From the NCBI GenBank assembly GCA_025738555.1, contig JAOVFP010000011.1, positions 496,001-560,000 on the forward strand: a stretch of 64,000 nt of DNA, written 5' to 3'. Each line of letters opens with the position of its first letter. The first letter of the stretch is position 1. Below, piece after piece: positions 22,400-32,439 of the stretch. The stretch comes from Cyathus striatus. Its lineage: Eukaryota > Basidiomycota > Agaricomycetes > Agaricales > Nidulariaceae. A program made the translations under genes and the position numbers. Under the pieces are notes generated by a model. The model saw only the letters and a program-made list of their open reading frames with translations, was not told where the DNA came from and searched no databases.

Positions 22400-25190
22400 C
22401 GAAATCATCAGGCCGTAGATTTTCTCAATGAACACCGTACTTACTATTCTATATGTTCGTGTAAATGTAACATGAAACTGGAAGCTCGAGCTTAGAATTG
22501 AGGTGGTGTGATTATGTAATGTATACCATATATGGTAATTAATTATTACATAATACATCATGTTTCATTTTTCTGGCCGCCCAGATAAAAATAGAAAAAA
22601 AACTTGCCCAATCAACTTGGGAAGCACATCATCGTTAGAACTAGTCTATCTAATGCCATTAAACGTGTTTCTGAAGTGAAAGGACACGATTAAAAAATGT
22701 AGTTTAAGTTTTACCAAAAATGATCGCTCCCTGCCAAACCAGATGCTGGGAAGTCGCTGATGGCACTGTACAGAAATTAGCGTAGCGTATCGCGTTACGC
22801 CAACTTTGAATTCCCCTATTCTCTGTGTAAGTATCTGTAAGTATTGAAGAATACATTTGTCATCGTCTTTCCCCCTTATCCTTGTTTACGTTCCCAACAC
22901 ATTCTCACCTCTTTTCAACTCCTTCACTGTATAGAGTAGGTGTTCCGCCTGCACTGCAAAACTTCACCAAAAGATAACGCCTTCATATCTAGCCGTGCAC
23001 GCATCAACGCGCTGTTCGCGTTTGATCTTCCCTTCTCACTCACCCTCTCTCGCCGGTTCCCTCCAACACCGACACTTCCACATTGCCACGAACACCGCAA
23101 TTACGCATCAGGAACTCGGGACCGTCGGTATTGCGGGCTACTAAGAGCCACTGAATACCGCAGTTTGTCTTACCGCGGCCGTGTGATCGCTCCAAGTCTC
23201 CAATTCCTTCCTAACTACATGCAATATATTATCTGTTCTGCCTCTGATTCCCCTACACTAGGTCACCCAATCCCCCTGAGGTAGTGGGCGATGCCGCTTG
23301 TCGGCCTTACTTCTCTATTAGTATTATTCGTTGTATCAAGTATACTTTATTACTTATTGGCGACACCTTGTGGCACGAGTGTGAGCACCTTATATTGTTG
23401 GGAGCCAATCGTGATGACATACCACAGTTGCTATGAGCTCCTAACGTCTCGTAATCGCTTCCGAGCTGGAGTAATTTGAGCGTCTGATTGTAAGGCACAT
23501 AATTATTGGCGAGTTTCTCACTGATTTACTGATGTCAAAGGTAAATAACATCTCCATTTACCTGTTATCTTTTAGAAAAGTTTTAATAGTTTCTTGTCTT
23601 GTATACAGGCTCACAGAGAGACGTTTAGTTAACTGCTATGGCATGTCTTCTTAGTCTCCGACGATGCACATGTCGGAAAAATCACAAAAACCATATCAGG
23701 TGCTGACATTTCTGATCGACTTATATGACATGATCAGCTTTGGCGGTGCGCCATATCAGTCCATTTATAAGGTCATATAATTCCTGGTCCGTATTATAAG
23801 TACTGGTTTGTTTCCCACTGGCAAGCATATCCCGCCTCATAAGGTATAATCACTTTTGATATGTTACTCCGTGGAATACATATCAGGTCTTTTTACCTAT
23901 GATTATTTCTTACAAGCTGCCCAAAGGCAAGCTTATCAGAATATATTTAGATTATCTCGGGTATGGCACTCTAGGAAAGCATATCAGGCAATGTCACCTC
24001 TAGGGTAAGCATATCAGATCACATTACCTATGATCATTTCTATCTACTTTACACCAAAGTAACTAGTATGTACGCATGATAGGTCATATTCCCATATGTT
24101 GTTCAGAATAAAAATGTTGCAAAGTGTTATCAACTGTTCGGAGTCCCTAGCCATTTCTAACGCAGTCTCAGAGCTTGAAGTCAGTTCGGACAGACACATA
24201 TGTACTCGGCAAGTATACTACTCGCATCTCATCTGCTGTGAGTACCGACATTTGATTGGAACCTGACAGGACACCAACTCCCGAACCGATTACGTTTTAG
24301 ATTGGATTCCAGACAAATTCCAGCTCCATCCAAGCTCCATCTGTAAAGAACGTGGGTAAACGGTGGGTTACAGTGCTCCACGGCGCCACCTTGCAAAAAT
24401 GCATATAAGGAGACAGGATTGGCTGCATGCATGCCATCCTCGCTCGAGTCTCCCTGCCCTGTGTTCGCTGTCTACTAGTGTTCTGAATATAGTATGTCGA
24501 TGACTACTTACCGAGTTTGAAGTTATATCGTGTCTGACTCATGGTTAAGTAAGTTGTAGCACTTGTGTAGAGTAATGTATAGCTCTCCGTAGTACATATT
24601 ACTTACTAAGTATGTATAGTATACGCTAGCGTACGAGAAATATACTGGTGACTTCTATTGTATAATAAAAGTGAATGTAAACCGCGTACCATTACAGATA
24701 ATGGTAGAATGCTATGGCCATGTTAAAGAGCTGTGTTATTTTCATTGACAATGCCTAACCATTCCCTATATATGCTTTTAACTAAGAAATAGCGGATAAC
24801 TTGATTATTGATCCATATCTCCCTGATCACACCTTATTATAACCGTCGTTGTGATCATTGGATATCGTACTGACCATAAAAAAAATACCGGATAAGTTGA
24901 TTACTGAGCTTTATAACCCCCCCCAAAGAACTGATGGCCTGAAATGACCTGATATGTTCATACCTGGGCAACTATGGTAATCTCGATTTTTCCGACATTT
25001 TTCAACATTGTCACGCTGGTGGCTGTGGGCTTGAATAATCACTTTAAACACCGTCAAACGAGTGGGCATCATATCATGTTTAAGCATAAACGAATACAAA
25101 GTACAAAATCCATCAATTACTGATATCCCATTGATTGTCTGTTTCACTAGTTACCTACATTCAAAACTTGATATCAGCATTGGCCACTAG
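22400..25190. other. AT-rich spacer with degenerate AAGCATATCAG repeats
   Basis: Between about 23690 and 24040 the motif (A)AGC(A/T)TATCAG recurs with variations and a CACCT.TGATCATTTCTA companion, suggesting an old decayed tandem or dispersed repeat. Elsewhere only short frames occur, none with recognisable domains. A small palindrome, TACCATATATGGTA, lies near 22525. Confidence 0.35.
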
Positions 25191-25233
25191 AACAAATTCC
25201 GTACTTCACGTTATGAGGTATAAAACCATTTGG

Positions 25234-26345
25234 TTATGACTTTTGGTTTGAAGTGGAAGGTAGAGGAACAATCGTTTCGCTTGAACTTCGAGATCCTGCA
25301 AAAACATCACTATAATTTGGAGGAAGTGTTGCCTCTCCTTCGCTTCTGCCTTCAAGGCCTATAGGACCGGCATCCAACTCTCGCCGAGGCGCAGGGGATG
25401 GTATATAGTAAGAGCCCCTTCTCCCATTTGTGAGTGGAGGTTGTGCTGCGGATAGTTGTGCTGGAAGGTCTCTTCGTTTATGAACGACTTCTCCAGACGG
25501 ATTGGTGTGAACCATGCCTGTTAAGTTATTGGCAGATAAAACTGGAGTACTGGTAGTGTTGGAATATCCCATATCGGGCCGAAGATCAAATGGCTCTAGT
25601 ATTCTGCCATTCCCTGCTGTTTGTTCCCGGTTGGAAAGCAAAGTATTTTCCTTATGTTTTGTTACCAATCTGGACTTGCGGTACCACAGTCCTATGGTGA
25701 AAAATAATATTCCAGAAATTGCCCCAACTACACACCCAATTATAACCCCAACTGGTATGGATGCTTTAAAGCCATCCGAGGAATTCGACGGTGTGGTTGA
25801 CGTTGCCGAAGTAATAGAGGTGCTCGAGGAGAAAGTGGAAGACGATATCGATGTTAGATCGCTGATGCTCGTTGTTGATGTAGAACCAGAATCGCTGGTT
25901 TGCATAGGTAACGATGCCATACTGGACGCCCCGGTGACTTCATGAGACTCATCCGCATTGATGGTTAAGGTAAACGGGATGTTTTTGACTCCTGGAACAA
26001 TACCATTGAATCCATAAGCTGCAAAACTGACGACCCTCGTATAACAACATTAGTCGAGTCATTTCATACCCATTGTTAAACAACCATACCCTGGAGTTGC
26101 GCTGAATGGCACTTGTAATTCGAGTGTGGATGTTTGAGGTAAAGTGAAAGTTAAAAGCGCGAAATTAATGCTTCCTGGTGTCGGCATGACGCTTACAACA
26201 GTGCTAATTAGAATATAATGAATATTAATTATTTAGGAATTCAGAACAGTGCCTACGTAAAGCTCGAGTTATTCCAGGTGAAAGTAACAGTTTCTCCTGG
26301 TGTAGCTTCACTTGGGCTTACACCTAGGTTCATGGTCTGTGACAT
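25234..26345 (-). CDS. Single-pass membrane protein with N-terminal Ig-like domain, second copy
   Basis: Paralogue of the gene at 10743-11934 with the same exon layout. The first exon starts at an ATG near 26345 (MSQTMNLGVSPSEATPGETV), a middle exon follows, and a long last exon opens VVSFAAYGFNG. The stalk is Ser/Thr-rich, the helix is GVIIGCVVGAISGILFFTIG, followed by WYRKSR. The tail conserves EPFDLRPDMGYSN, SGEVVHKRRD, RRELDAGPIG and LPPNYSDVFAGSRSSSETIV. Tail conservation higher than stalk conservation suggests selection on the cytoplasmic part, which is inference. It is apparently intact, but no signal peptide is seen. Confidence 0.75.
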
Positions 26346-26753
26346 GGTAGTACTATAAGTTGATAATAAAGCAGAGCCGTAGGATGCAAAATGTCAGGGG
26401 AGAGAAAGATGAGAGAATGTTGGAGGCTATTGGAATTGAAAGCAAGCTATATCTGTTTGTGGCCTTCTATCTTAGTTCAATAAATATAGGCAAGGTGTGT
26501 ACCAACAGTGTTCTCAACGTCGTTAAGTTGGTAAATAGATCGTACGTCTTATATTAGAGGGGATTGTTAGGCACAGCGTAAACACTCTTGCGAACATGTG
26601 AGTAGTAATGGAATGAATGGCATTTGAACGAGTGCCAGTTTTAAGTTATCGGGCGCAGAAAAGAAATAGCGACGAAGCTCTGGACACCATTTAATATATC
26701 CAAGGCATTTCAACTTTCACAGGAATTCATCCGATCAAGGCCTGTGCGAAGTA

Positions 26754-27293
26754 CTGTACTAACATAATCAATTCGGCACCCTTCACAGTGCGTTACATCC
26801 CAAACCCATAGATACATTCGGCACTTCAAGGTTTTAGGCGTTACATATTGTAATTTTCGGCATGTCAGGTATTTTTATTGTTACATGTAGCTTTAAAGTT
26901 AAAGTAATGTTGTCTAGCGGATAAATGGTACAGTAAGTAACGTTTCTATGATGAATGTTGCTTGTAGCGTCGTATGACTGGTGGTTCAAATCCCCTTAGC
27001 GTGCAATTATTTTACTTCTTTGAATACCGTAACCAGTCATTGGCCATTTAAGCACAAGCATTGAATGCTTATTCAATCAAGTAATTAAGGCACATCAAAC
27101 TACGCTAACGTTCTACAATAACTTGTACGGTAGTTTAGATAAAATACAGACCTTAAAAATAATACTTTTGGGGGGGGACAAAAATTTTGGGAAAATTCGG
27201 CATTTCTACCACAGATGCGTTACTTACCCTTAAATTTCGGCATACCCAGCAGGTGTGTTATGCGTTACTGCCGAATTGATTGTGTTAGTACAG
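26754..27293. mobile_element. MITE 3: TA-flanked element of 540 bp with tRNA-like core
   Basis: The ends are CTGTACTAACATAATCAATT and its reverse complement, about 25 bp with one mismatch. TA lies at 26752-26753 and 27294-27295. Copy 1 has the empty site GCGATGTATGTCAACATGCC with one TA at 12444-12445. The interior carries TAGCGGATAAATGG and GGTTCAAATCC blocks (about 26930-26995), similar to polymerase III A and B boxes. A cloverleaf does not close well. No coding frame. Confidence 0.9.
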
Positions 27294-27616
27294 TATGTCA
27301 CCAAGCCAATAATAAATGATGGAGCTGGAAGGAGATGTATACCTGTCTAGTCGAGGTTCAGTACTGTAGCACAGTAGGCAGGTGGAGTCGGGAACATTAC
27401 ATATGTAGGGAATCTGAAGCCAAATAGAAGGTCCTATATACTTTTCATTGAATTTTAATTTTCTTTTGATTCCTGTCTTTTGTTGGTGGCACTGCCACGT
27501 TGAAAAGATCTAATGATTAATCAAATCAGCAACAGTTTGATCCATGAATAAGTAACAGAGATCGTCGCCTTCACAACCAGTATCAAAAATGCTATGATAG
27601 AATGCAAAACAGTAAA

Positions 27617-28669
27617 GTACTTAGTTTAGCACAACATAGTATAAATTAAAATATATGTAATTTCACTCACACCACGTATGCTCACTAAGAAGGTGCTCGG
27701 TGGGTAAGACTTGGATGCAAACTGCTTCCGGGCGAAGTAAAGTTAATGAGGAGGTGTCAAAGACTGACATTCACGAAGGGAAACAGCTTAGCGAACACTT
27801 TGATGCGCATTCCTTAATCTCAGACTTAGCACGGGCTTATGACTTCTCACTTCGTGTTGCACTTAGAATCTCAAAGCTCACACAAATACTAAAGCACAAC
27901 GCTAGATGGTATTTCTCGGGGCACAGGAGACTGCCTTCCTCTACTTTACTCTACCTATTAAATATCATACAAAACTATGGCTAGAGGAACTATATAGTTA
28001 ATACAAAAGCAGTAATTGCACATTAGCTAAGCTGTAAAGTAGACATTGTAGACTAGCTACGAGAGTCTGGGATGGACCAGAGTAAATCATGGTTTGACAT
28101 ACATATGAGCACCAAGAACATGTCCATATGGGAAGATAACAAAGTACAATAGAATCTGTCCGCAGGTGAGGCGCTCCATACGAAAGTATGATGCCGCGTG
28201 CTTTGATGCATGGAAATGGGAAACACTGAATCAGCCTGCCGAGAATGCCGGGTCTCAGACCTAGCCAGGCGCCTATGACATGCTGATACACAGCGCTGGT
28301 ACAGCATGATTAGATAGTGGCACTTGCCGTAGGTCTGGTCCTCATGCCTTTTCCTATGACGCGATAACATTGCTTCAATAATCTATTATTAGAATAGACG
28401 CGTGCTTAGCTCGATCTCCGGCCTTACTGGTAATTATTTCTCACCAATGTTGAGAATAAACTCTGACCTCGATGTTTCTATTCTTAGATGCTTTCCTACT
28501 TAGGCTAGTAATGTCCCTTATTAGTGTGGATCGTTCCCATGCTAGCTAACGGTCCAGGACCTCTACCTTAGCTACTAATTACAACCCAGATATATTATAC
28601 CATTTGTAAGTAGCACGTAGAATATAGAAATAATGTTTTTATAGTAGGTAGAAGTATGCTAGGTGTATT
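27617..28669. mobile_element. 1,053-bp insertion with 9-bp direct repeats, class unknown
   Basis: The sequence AACAGTAAA occurs at 27608-27616 and 28670-28678, and once in the empty paralogous site at 12763-12771. Its ends show no terminal inverted repeat by eye. A 94-codon frame at 27700-27984 on + and overlapping minus-strand frames near 28000-28370 have no recognisable domains. A 9-bp duplication could fit MULE-type or other integrases, but class is undetermined. Confidence 0.8.
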
Positions 28670-29105
28670 AACAGTAAAAATTTGAGAGTGAGTAGGAATC
28701 TTCAATAGAGCGAAGTACATACTTTGTACATACTTATTGTATTGCACTGTGGACTGTGGTTGGCTAGGAATCCTAAGATAGGTCCATCTGATTTACTGAA
28801 GATACTGGCCACAACCATCAATTGTGTGCTCAGGGCCTCAGGCCTCAGGCTCGATTCCAAATCAATTATTATTAGAGTCAGACTTGCCTTGAAGCTTGAG
28901 ACTTGAGTTATGATATAGTACAACTTACAAGCACAGATGTACATTTCATGTACGTGTACTGAGACAATAGTAATCACAATGTATGTCATGTTTGATTCTC
29001 TGTGTCATAGGGTTCCAGGTCTTATGATGGGGAGAGTTGAGTTTGGTTCTATTTATGTTTGCACACTGTTTGTACACTATACTACTAGGATCATAGGATG
29101 GGGCC

Positions 29106-29580
29106 AAGGTAGTACGAAACACGACACCTTACACATAGGTATCACACATTACACATTGATTGACACACATTGAAGTTTACACATTATCATGTGCACTGAG
29201 TTTTGTGCTTTGTCATCATAAGAAATAAAACAAATAAAATGGAAATAAAACAAATCCACTAGATAATAAGTTGAAATGTGCTGAAATTATGTAATGAAAA
29301 ATTGAGAAGGAAGTTTTTACTTTTCTGCAACTTGTTCTCTTGAGTTCGTGCATGGTGCCCCCTAGTCGCTCACAAAGCGACCTCAATTATCTTCACAAGG
29401 TTCCCAAACATGTTATAATTGAGTTTTGTAACTTCGTAAGCATTCAGTGTTGCATTTCATTATACAATTGACTGATTAATTGATATTCAGGTCCATCAGA
29501 AAGACTACATTGCAAGTAACCCCGCTATTTTTGGCAACAATGATTGGGTAGATGTCCCAGACCTTCGGAAGTTCAAGCAC
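29106..29580. other. Spacer, possible orphan exon near 29490
   Basis: Downstream of the duplication break the sequence is AT-rich. At 29491 an acceptor-like TGATATTCAG is followed by an open stretch reading VHQKDYIASNPAIFGNNDW and VDVPDLRKFKHFML, which looks protein-coding in composition. No partner exon or family was recognised; it could be the tail of a decayed transposon gene. Confidence 0.3.
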
Positions 29581-29990
29581 TTTATGCTCGCCCCCTGTTA
29601 CACGTGGAATACACGTGAATTCCACCTGTACATGTGTACTTCACATGTACTTCATATGTACTACACTTCACCTCAAATGTATTCAAATTAGCAAATTTTG
29701 TACACATGAAGTACACATGTAGTGCACATGTAGGGGTGAAATATCAAAATTCCACATGGAATTGCAAAGTGAAGTTCACACAGTAATTTACACTCCCCCA
29801 AGAGGTCTGTACGGATCTGTACGGAATCCGCACAGAATCCGAAAATTCCGTACGGATCCGTGTGGATTCCGTGCGGATCCGTACAGATCCGTACAGACCT
29901 GTATAGATACCATACAGAATTTATATAGTAGCTATTATTATTATTAGAGGTGATTATTCTATATGGATTCCATACATATTCTGCATGGAT
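29580..29990. repeat. Palindrome-rich GTACACATG and TCTGTACGGATCC repeats
   Basis: The first part has many CACATGTAC/GTACATGTG variants. From 29787 a block starting TTTACACTCCCCCAAGAG carries repeated self-complementary TCCGTACGGATCC-like motifs. The same block occurs inverted at about 55430-56030, and a fragment lies at 17940-17985. This copy provides the empty site for MITE 4 (single TA at 29977-29978). Confidence 0.7.
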
Positions 29991-30149
29991 TCTGTGTGGA
30001 TTTATGCATTGCTGCCTTGTCACACATGTCAAGTGTAACCCTAGGTGAAAAGTGTCACACTATACAAAATCCATGATACACTCAATATATAGTATCATTC
30101 TCAATGCATAGTATCACACTTATTGCATAGTGTTATGCTTAATGTATAG

Positions 30150-30700
30150 TGTCACACTCAACACTTAGTGTCACACTCAACACTTAGTGTCACACTCAAC
30201 ACTTAGTGTCACACTCAACACTTAGTGTCACACTCAACACTTAGTGTCACACTCAACACTTAGTGTCACACTCAACACTTAGTGTCACACTCAACACTTA
30301 GTGTCACACTCAACACTTAGTGTCACACTCAACACTTAGTGTCACACTCAACACTTAGTGTCACACTCAACACTTAGTGTCACACTCAACACTTAGTGTC
30401 ACACTCAACACTTAGTGTCACACTCAACACTTAGTGTCACACTCAACACTTAGTGTCACACTCAACACTTAGTGTCACACTCAACACTTAGTGTCACACT
30501 CAACACTTAGTGTCACACTCAACACTTAGTGTCACACTCAACACTTAGTGTCACACTCAACACTTAGTGTCACACTCAACACTTAGTGTCACACTCAACA
30601 CTTAGTGTCACACTCAACACTTAGTGTCACACTCAACACTTAGTGTCACACTCAACACCTAGTGTCACACTCAACACCTAGTATCACACTCAACACCTAG
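30150..30700. repeat. Satellite array, 19-bp unit (about 28 copies)
   Basis: Near-perfect head-to-tail copies of TAGTGTCACACTCAACACT run from about 30155 to 30690, with decayed copies on both sides (CACTTATTGCATAG, CAACACCTAG). Units are almost identical, implying recent amplification or homogenisation. There are no spacers between units, so it is not a CRISPR. Confidence 0.95.
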
Positions 30701-30819
30701 TGTCACGCTTATAGTGTCACATTTAATGTATAGTGTCACACTCAACACCTAGTATCACACTCAACACCTAGTGTCATGCTTAATGCAGAGTGTCACATGC
30801 AAGGAAATAAGTATAATAA

Positions 30820-31040
30820 AATTCTGTACAGATTCTGTACAGAATCTGTACAGAATTTTCAGGTCTGTAATGCGGAATTCTGAGGAATTCTGCATAATCC
30901 ATATGGAATTTTCGGAATCTGTGCGGAATCTGTACAGACCCAAAAAAACCTCTGCCAAAATGAAAAAATCTGTGCAGATTCCGCATGGACTCCGAAAATT
31001 CCATATGGATTCCGCATGGATCTGTACAGAACACATGGCT
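30820..31040. repeat. TCTGTACAG / TTCCGCATGGA repeats between the two satellites
   Basis: Dense short palindromic motifs (TTCTGTACAGAATCTGTACA, CCATATGGA, TCCGCATGGA) form the centre of the 29.6-32.4 kb structure. They are of the same style as those at 29790-29985 and 55870-56020. Open frames on both strands simply translate the repeats. Confidence 0.7.
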
Positions 31041-31309
31041 AAGTGTAAAGAGTTCAGTTCACAGGGAATACACATGTACTAGTTACACTTGTACACTACA
31101 CATTGTAGTTACTTATAATACACTTACTCATCACTACCACAACAAAAATGAATGTTTTAGCATAATGACACAAAGGATTGTCACAATGTCACACTTGTAG
31201 TTATGACACTTTTCCCACAGTCATTCATCACATTGTCACACTTGTCTCACCATATCACAGTTGTCACACACTGTAACAACTGCAACATGGTGGGATGACT
31301 GTGACATGA

Positions 31310-32060
31310 CAGGACATGTGTGACACTGTGCATTACGTGTGACAAATGTGTATTGAGTGTGACAAGTATGTGTTAAGTGTGACAAGTGTGCATTGAGTGT
31401 AACACTGTATTGACACTATGTATTGAGTGTGACACATGACACCATGGGTCAAGTGTGACAAGTGTGTGACAAGTGTGACACCATGTGTTGAGTGTGACAA
31501 GTATGTATTGAGTGTAATACAATGCATCAAGTGTGACACCATGCATCAAGTGTGATACTGTGCACCAAGTGTGATACTGTGCACCAAGTCTGATACCATG
31601 TGTCACATGTGACACAGTGTGTCAAGTGTGACACTATGCATCAAGTGTGACACCACGCATCAAGTGTGACACCATGCATCAAGTGTGACACCATGCATCA
31701 AGTGTGATACTGTGCATCAAGTGTGACACAGTGCATTAAGTGTGACACAGTGCATTAAGTGTGACACCATGCGTCAAGTGTGACACCATGCGTCAAGTGT
31801 GACACCGTGCATCAAGTGTGACACCATGTGTCAAGTGTGACAACATGCATCAAATGTGGCACAGTGCATCAAGTGTGACACTGTGCGTCAAGTGTGACAC
31901 TGTGCATCAAGTGTGACACTATGCATCAAGTGTGACACCGTGCATCAAGTGTGACACCATGCATCAAGTGTGACACCATGCATTAAGCGTGACACTGTGC
32001 ATCAAGCGTGACACTGTGCACCAAGTCTGATACATGCATCAAGTGTAACATGGTGGGATG
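31310..32060. repeat. Second satellite array, 19-bp unit, inverted relative to the first
   Basis: The unit AAGTGTGACACCATGCATC, repeated about 35-40 times with variation, is read on the + strand. Its reverse complement keeps the GTGTCACAC core and unit length of the array at 30150-30700, so the two arrays appear to be inverted relatives. This array is much more heterogeneous than the first. Confidence 0.9.
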
Positions 32061-32209
32061 ACTGTAACATAAGAGACAAGTGTGATAACATGTGACACTG
32101 ATACTATGGGACAAGTGTGACAACTGCAATAACTTCAAGAATGGCAGGAAATGATATACATGGAGGGTGGGAACAGAGGGGAATGACACATGTGAAGGGT
32201 GGGAATAGC

Positions 32210-32430
32210 AAGAAACAATATAAAAAAAGTACACATGAAGTACATCTTAAGTACACCTTTCAACTGTTATTTTCATCAAGTTATAAGAAAGGTGGAATCC
32301 ATGTGTACTCCACATGGTTCCATGTGAATTACACATGAAAAATGTGTACTTTTTTCCAGATATGTGGATTCCATGTGGACTTCACATGGAAATGTGTACT
32401 ACACATGGAGTACACATGTATAGGTGGGTG
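32210..32430. repeat. GTACACATG-type repeats closing the inverted structure
   Basis: Repeated TCCATGTG(G/T)ACTTCACATGGA and GTACACATG motifs occur, matching in style the left side at 29600-29720. Together with the inverted satellites this makes a large imperfect inverted-repeat structure of about 2.8 kb directly upstream of the MULE-like gene. Confidence 0.6.
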
Positions 32431-32439
32431 TGTGGAAAG

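Larger units (their letters stand above)
25234..29105. repeat. Segmental duplication, copy 2
   Basis: Collinear with 10743-13390. It carries two insertions absent from copy 1 (26754-27293 and 27617-28669) and lacks MITE 2. Ends match copy 1: on the left near the gene's stop codon, on the right at GATGGGGCC near 29097-29105. Confidence 0.85.

Noticed and set aside
22940..23284. 114-codon frame as a possible gene
   Set aside because: No recognisable domain, start context or exon partners, and no repeat of the frame in other copies.
26930..27005. tRNA gene inside MITE 3
   Set aside because: A- and B-box-like motifs occur, but T-arm and acceptor pairing are poor by eye; reported as a motif observation only.
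30150..30700. Possible CRISPR array
   Set aside because: The 19-bp units are directly joined with no unique spacers, in a eukaryotic, transposon-rich context.
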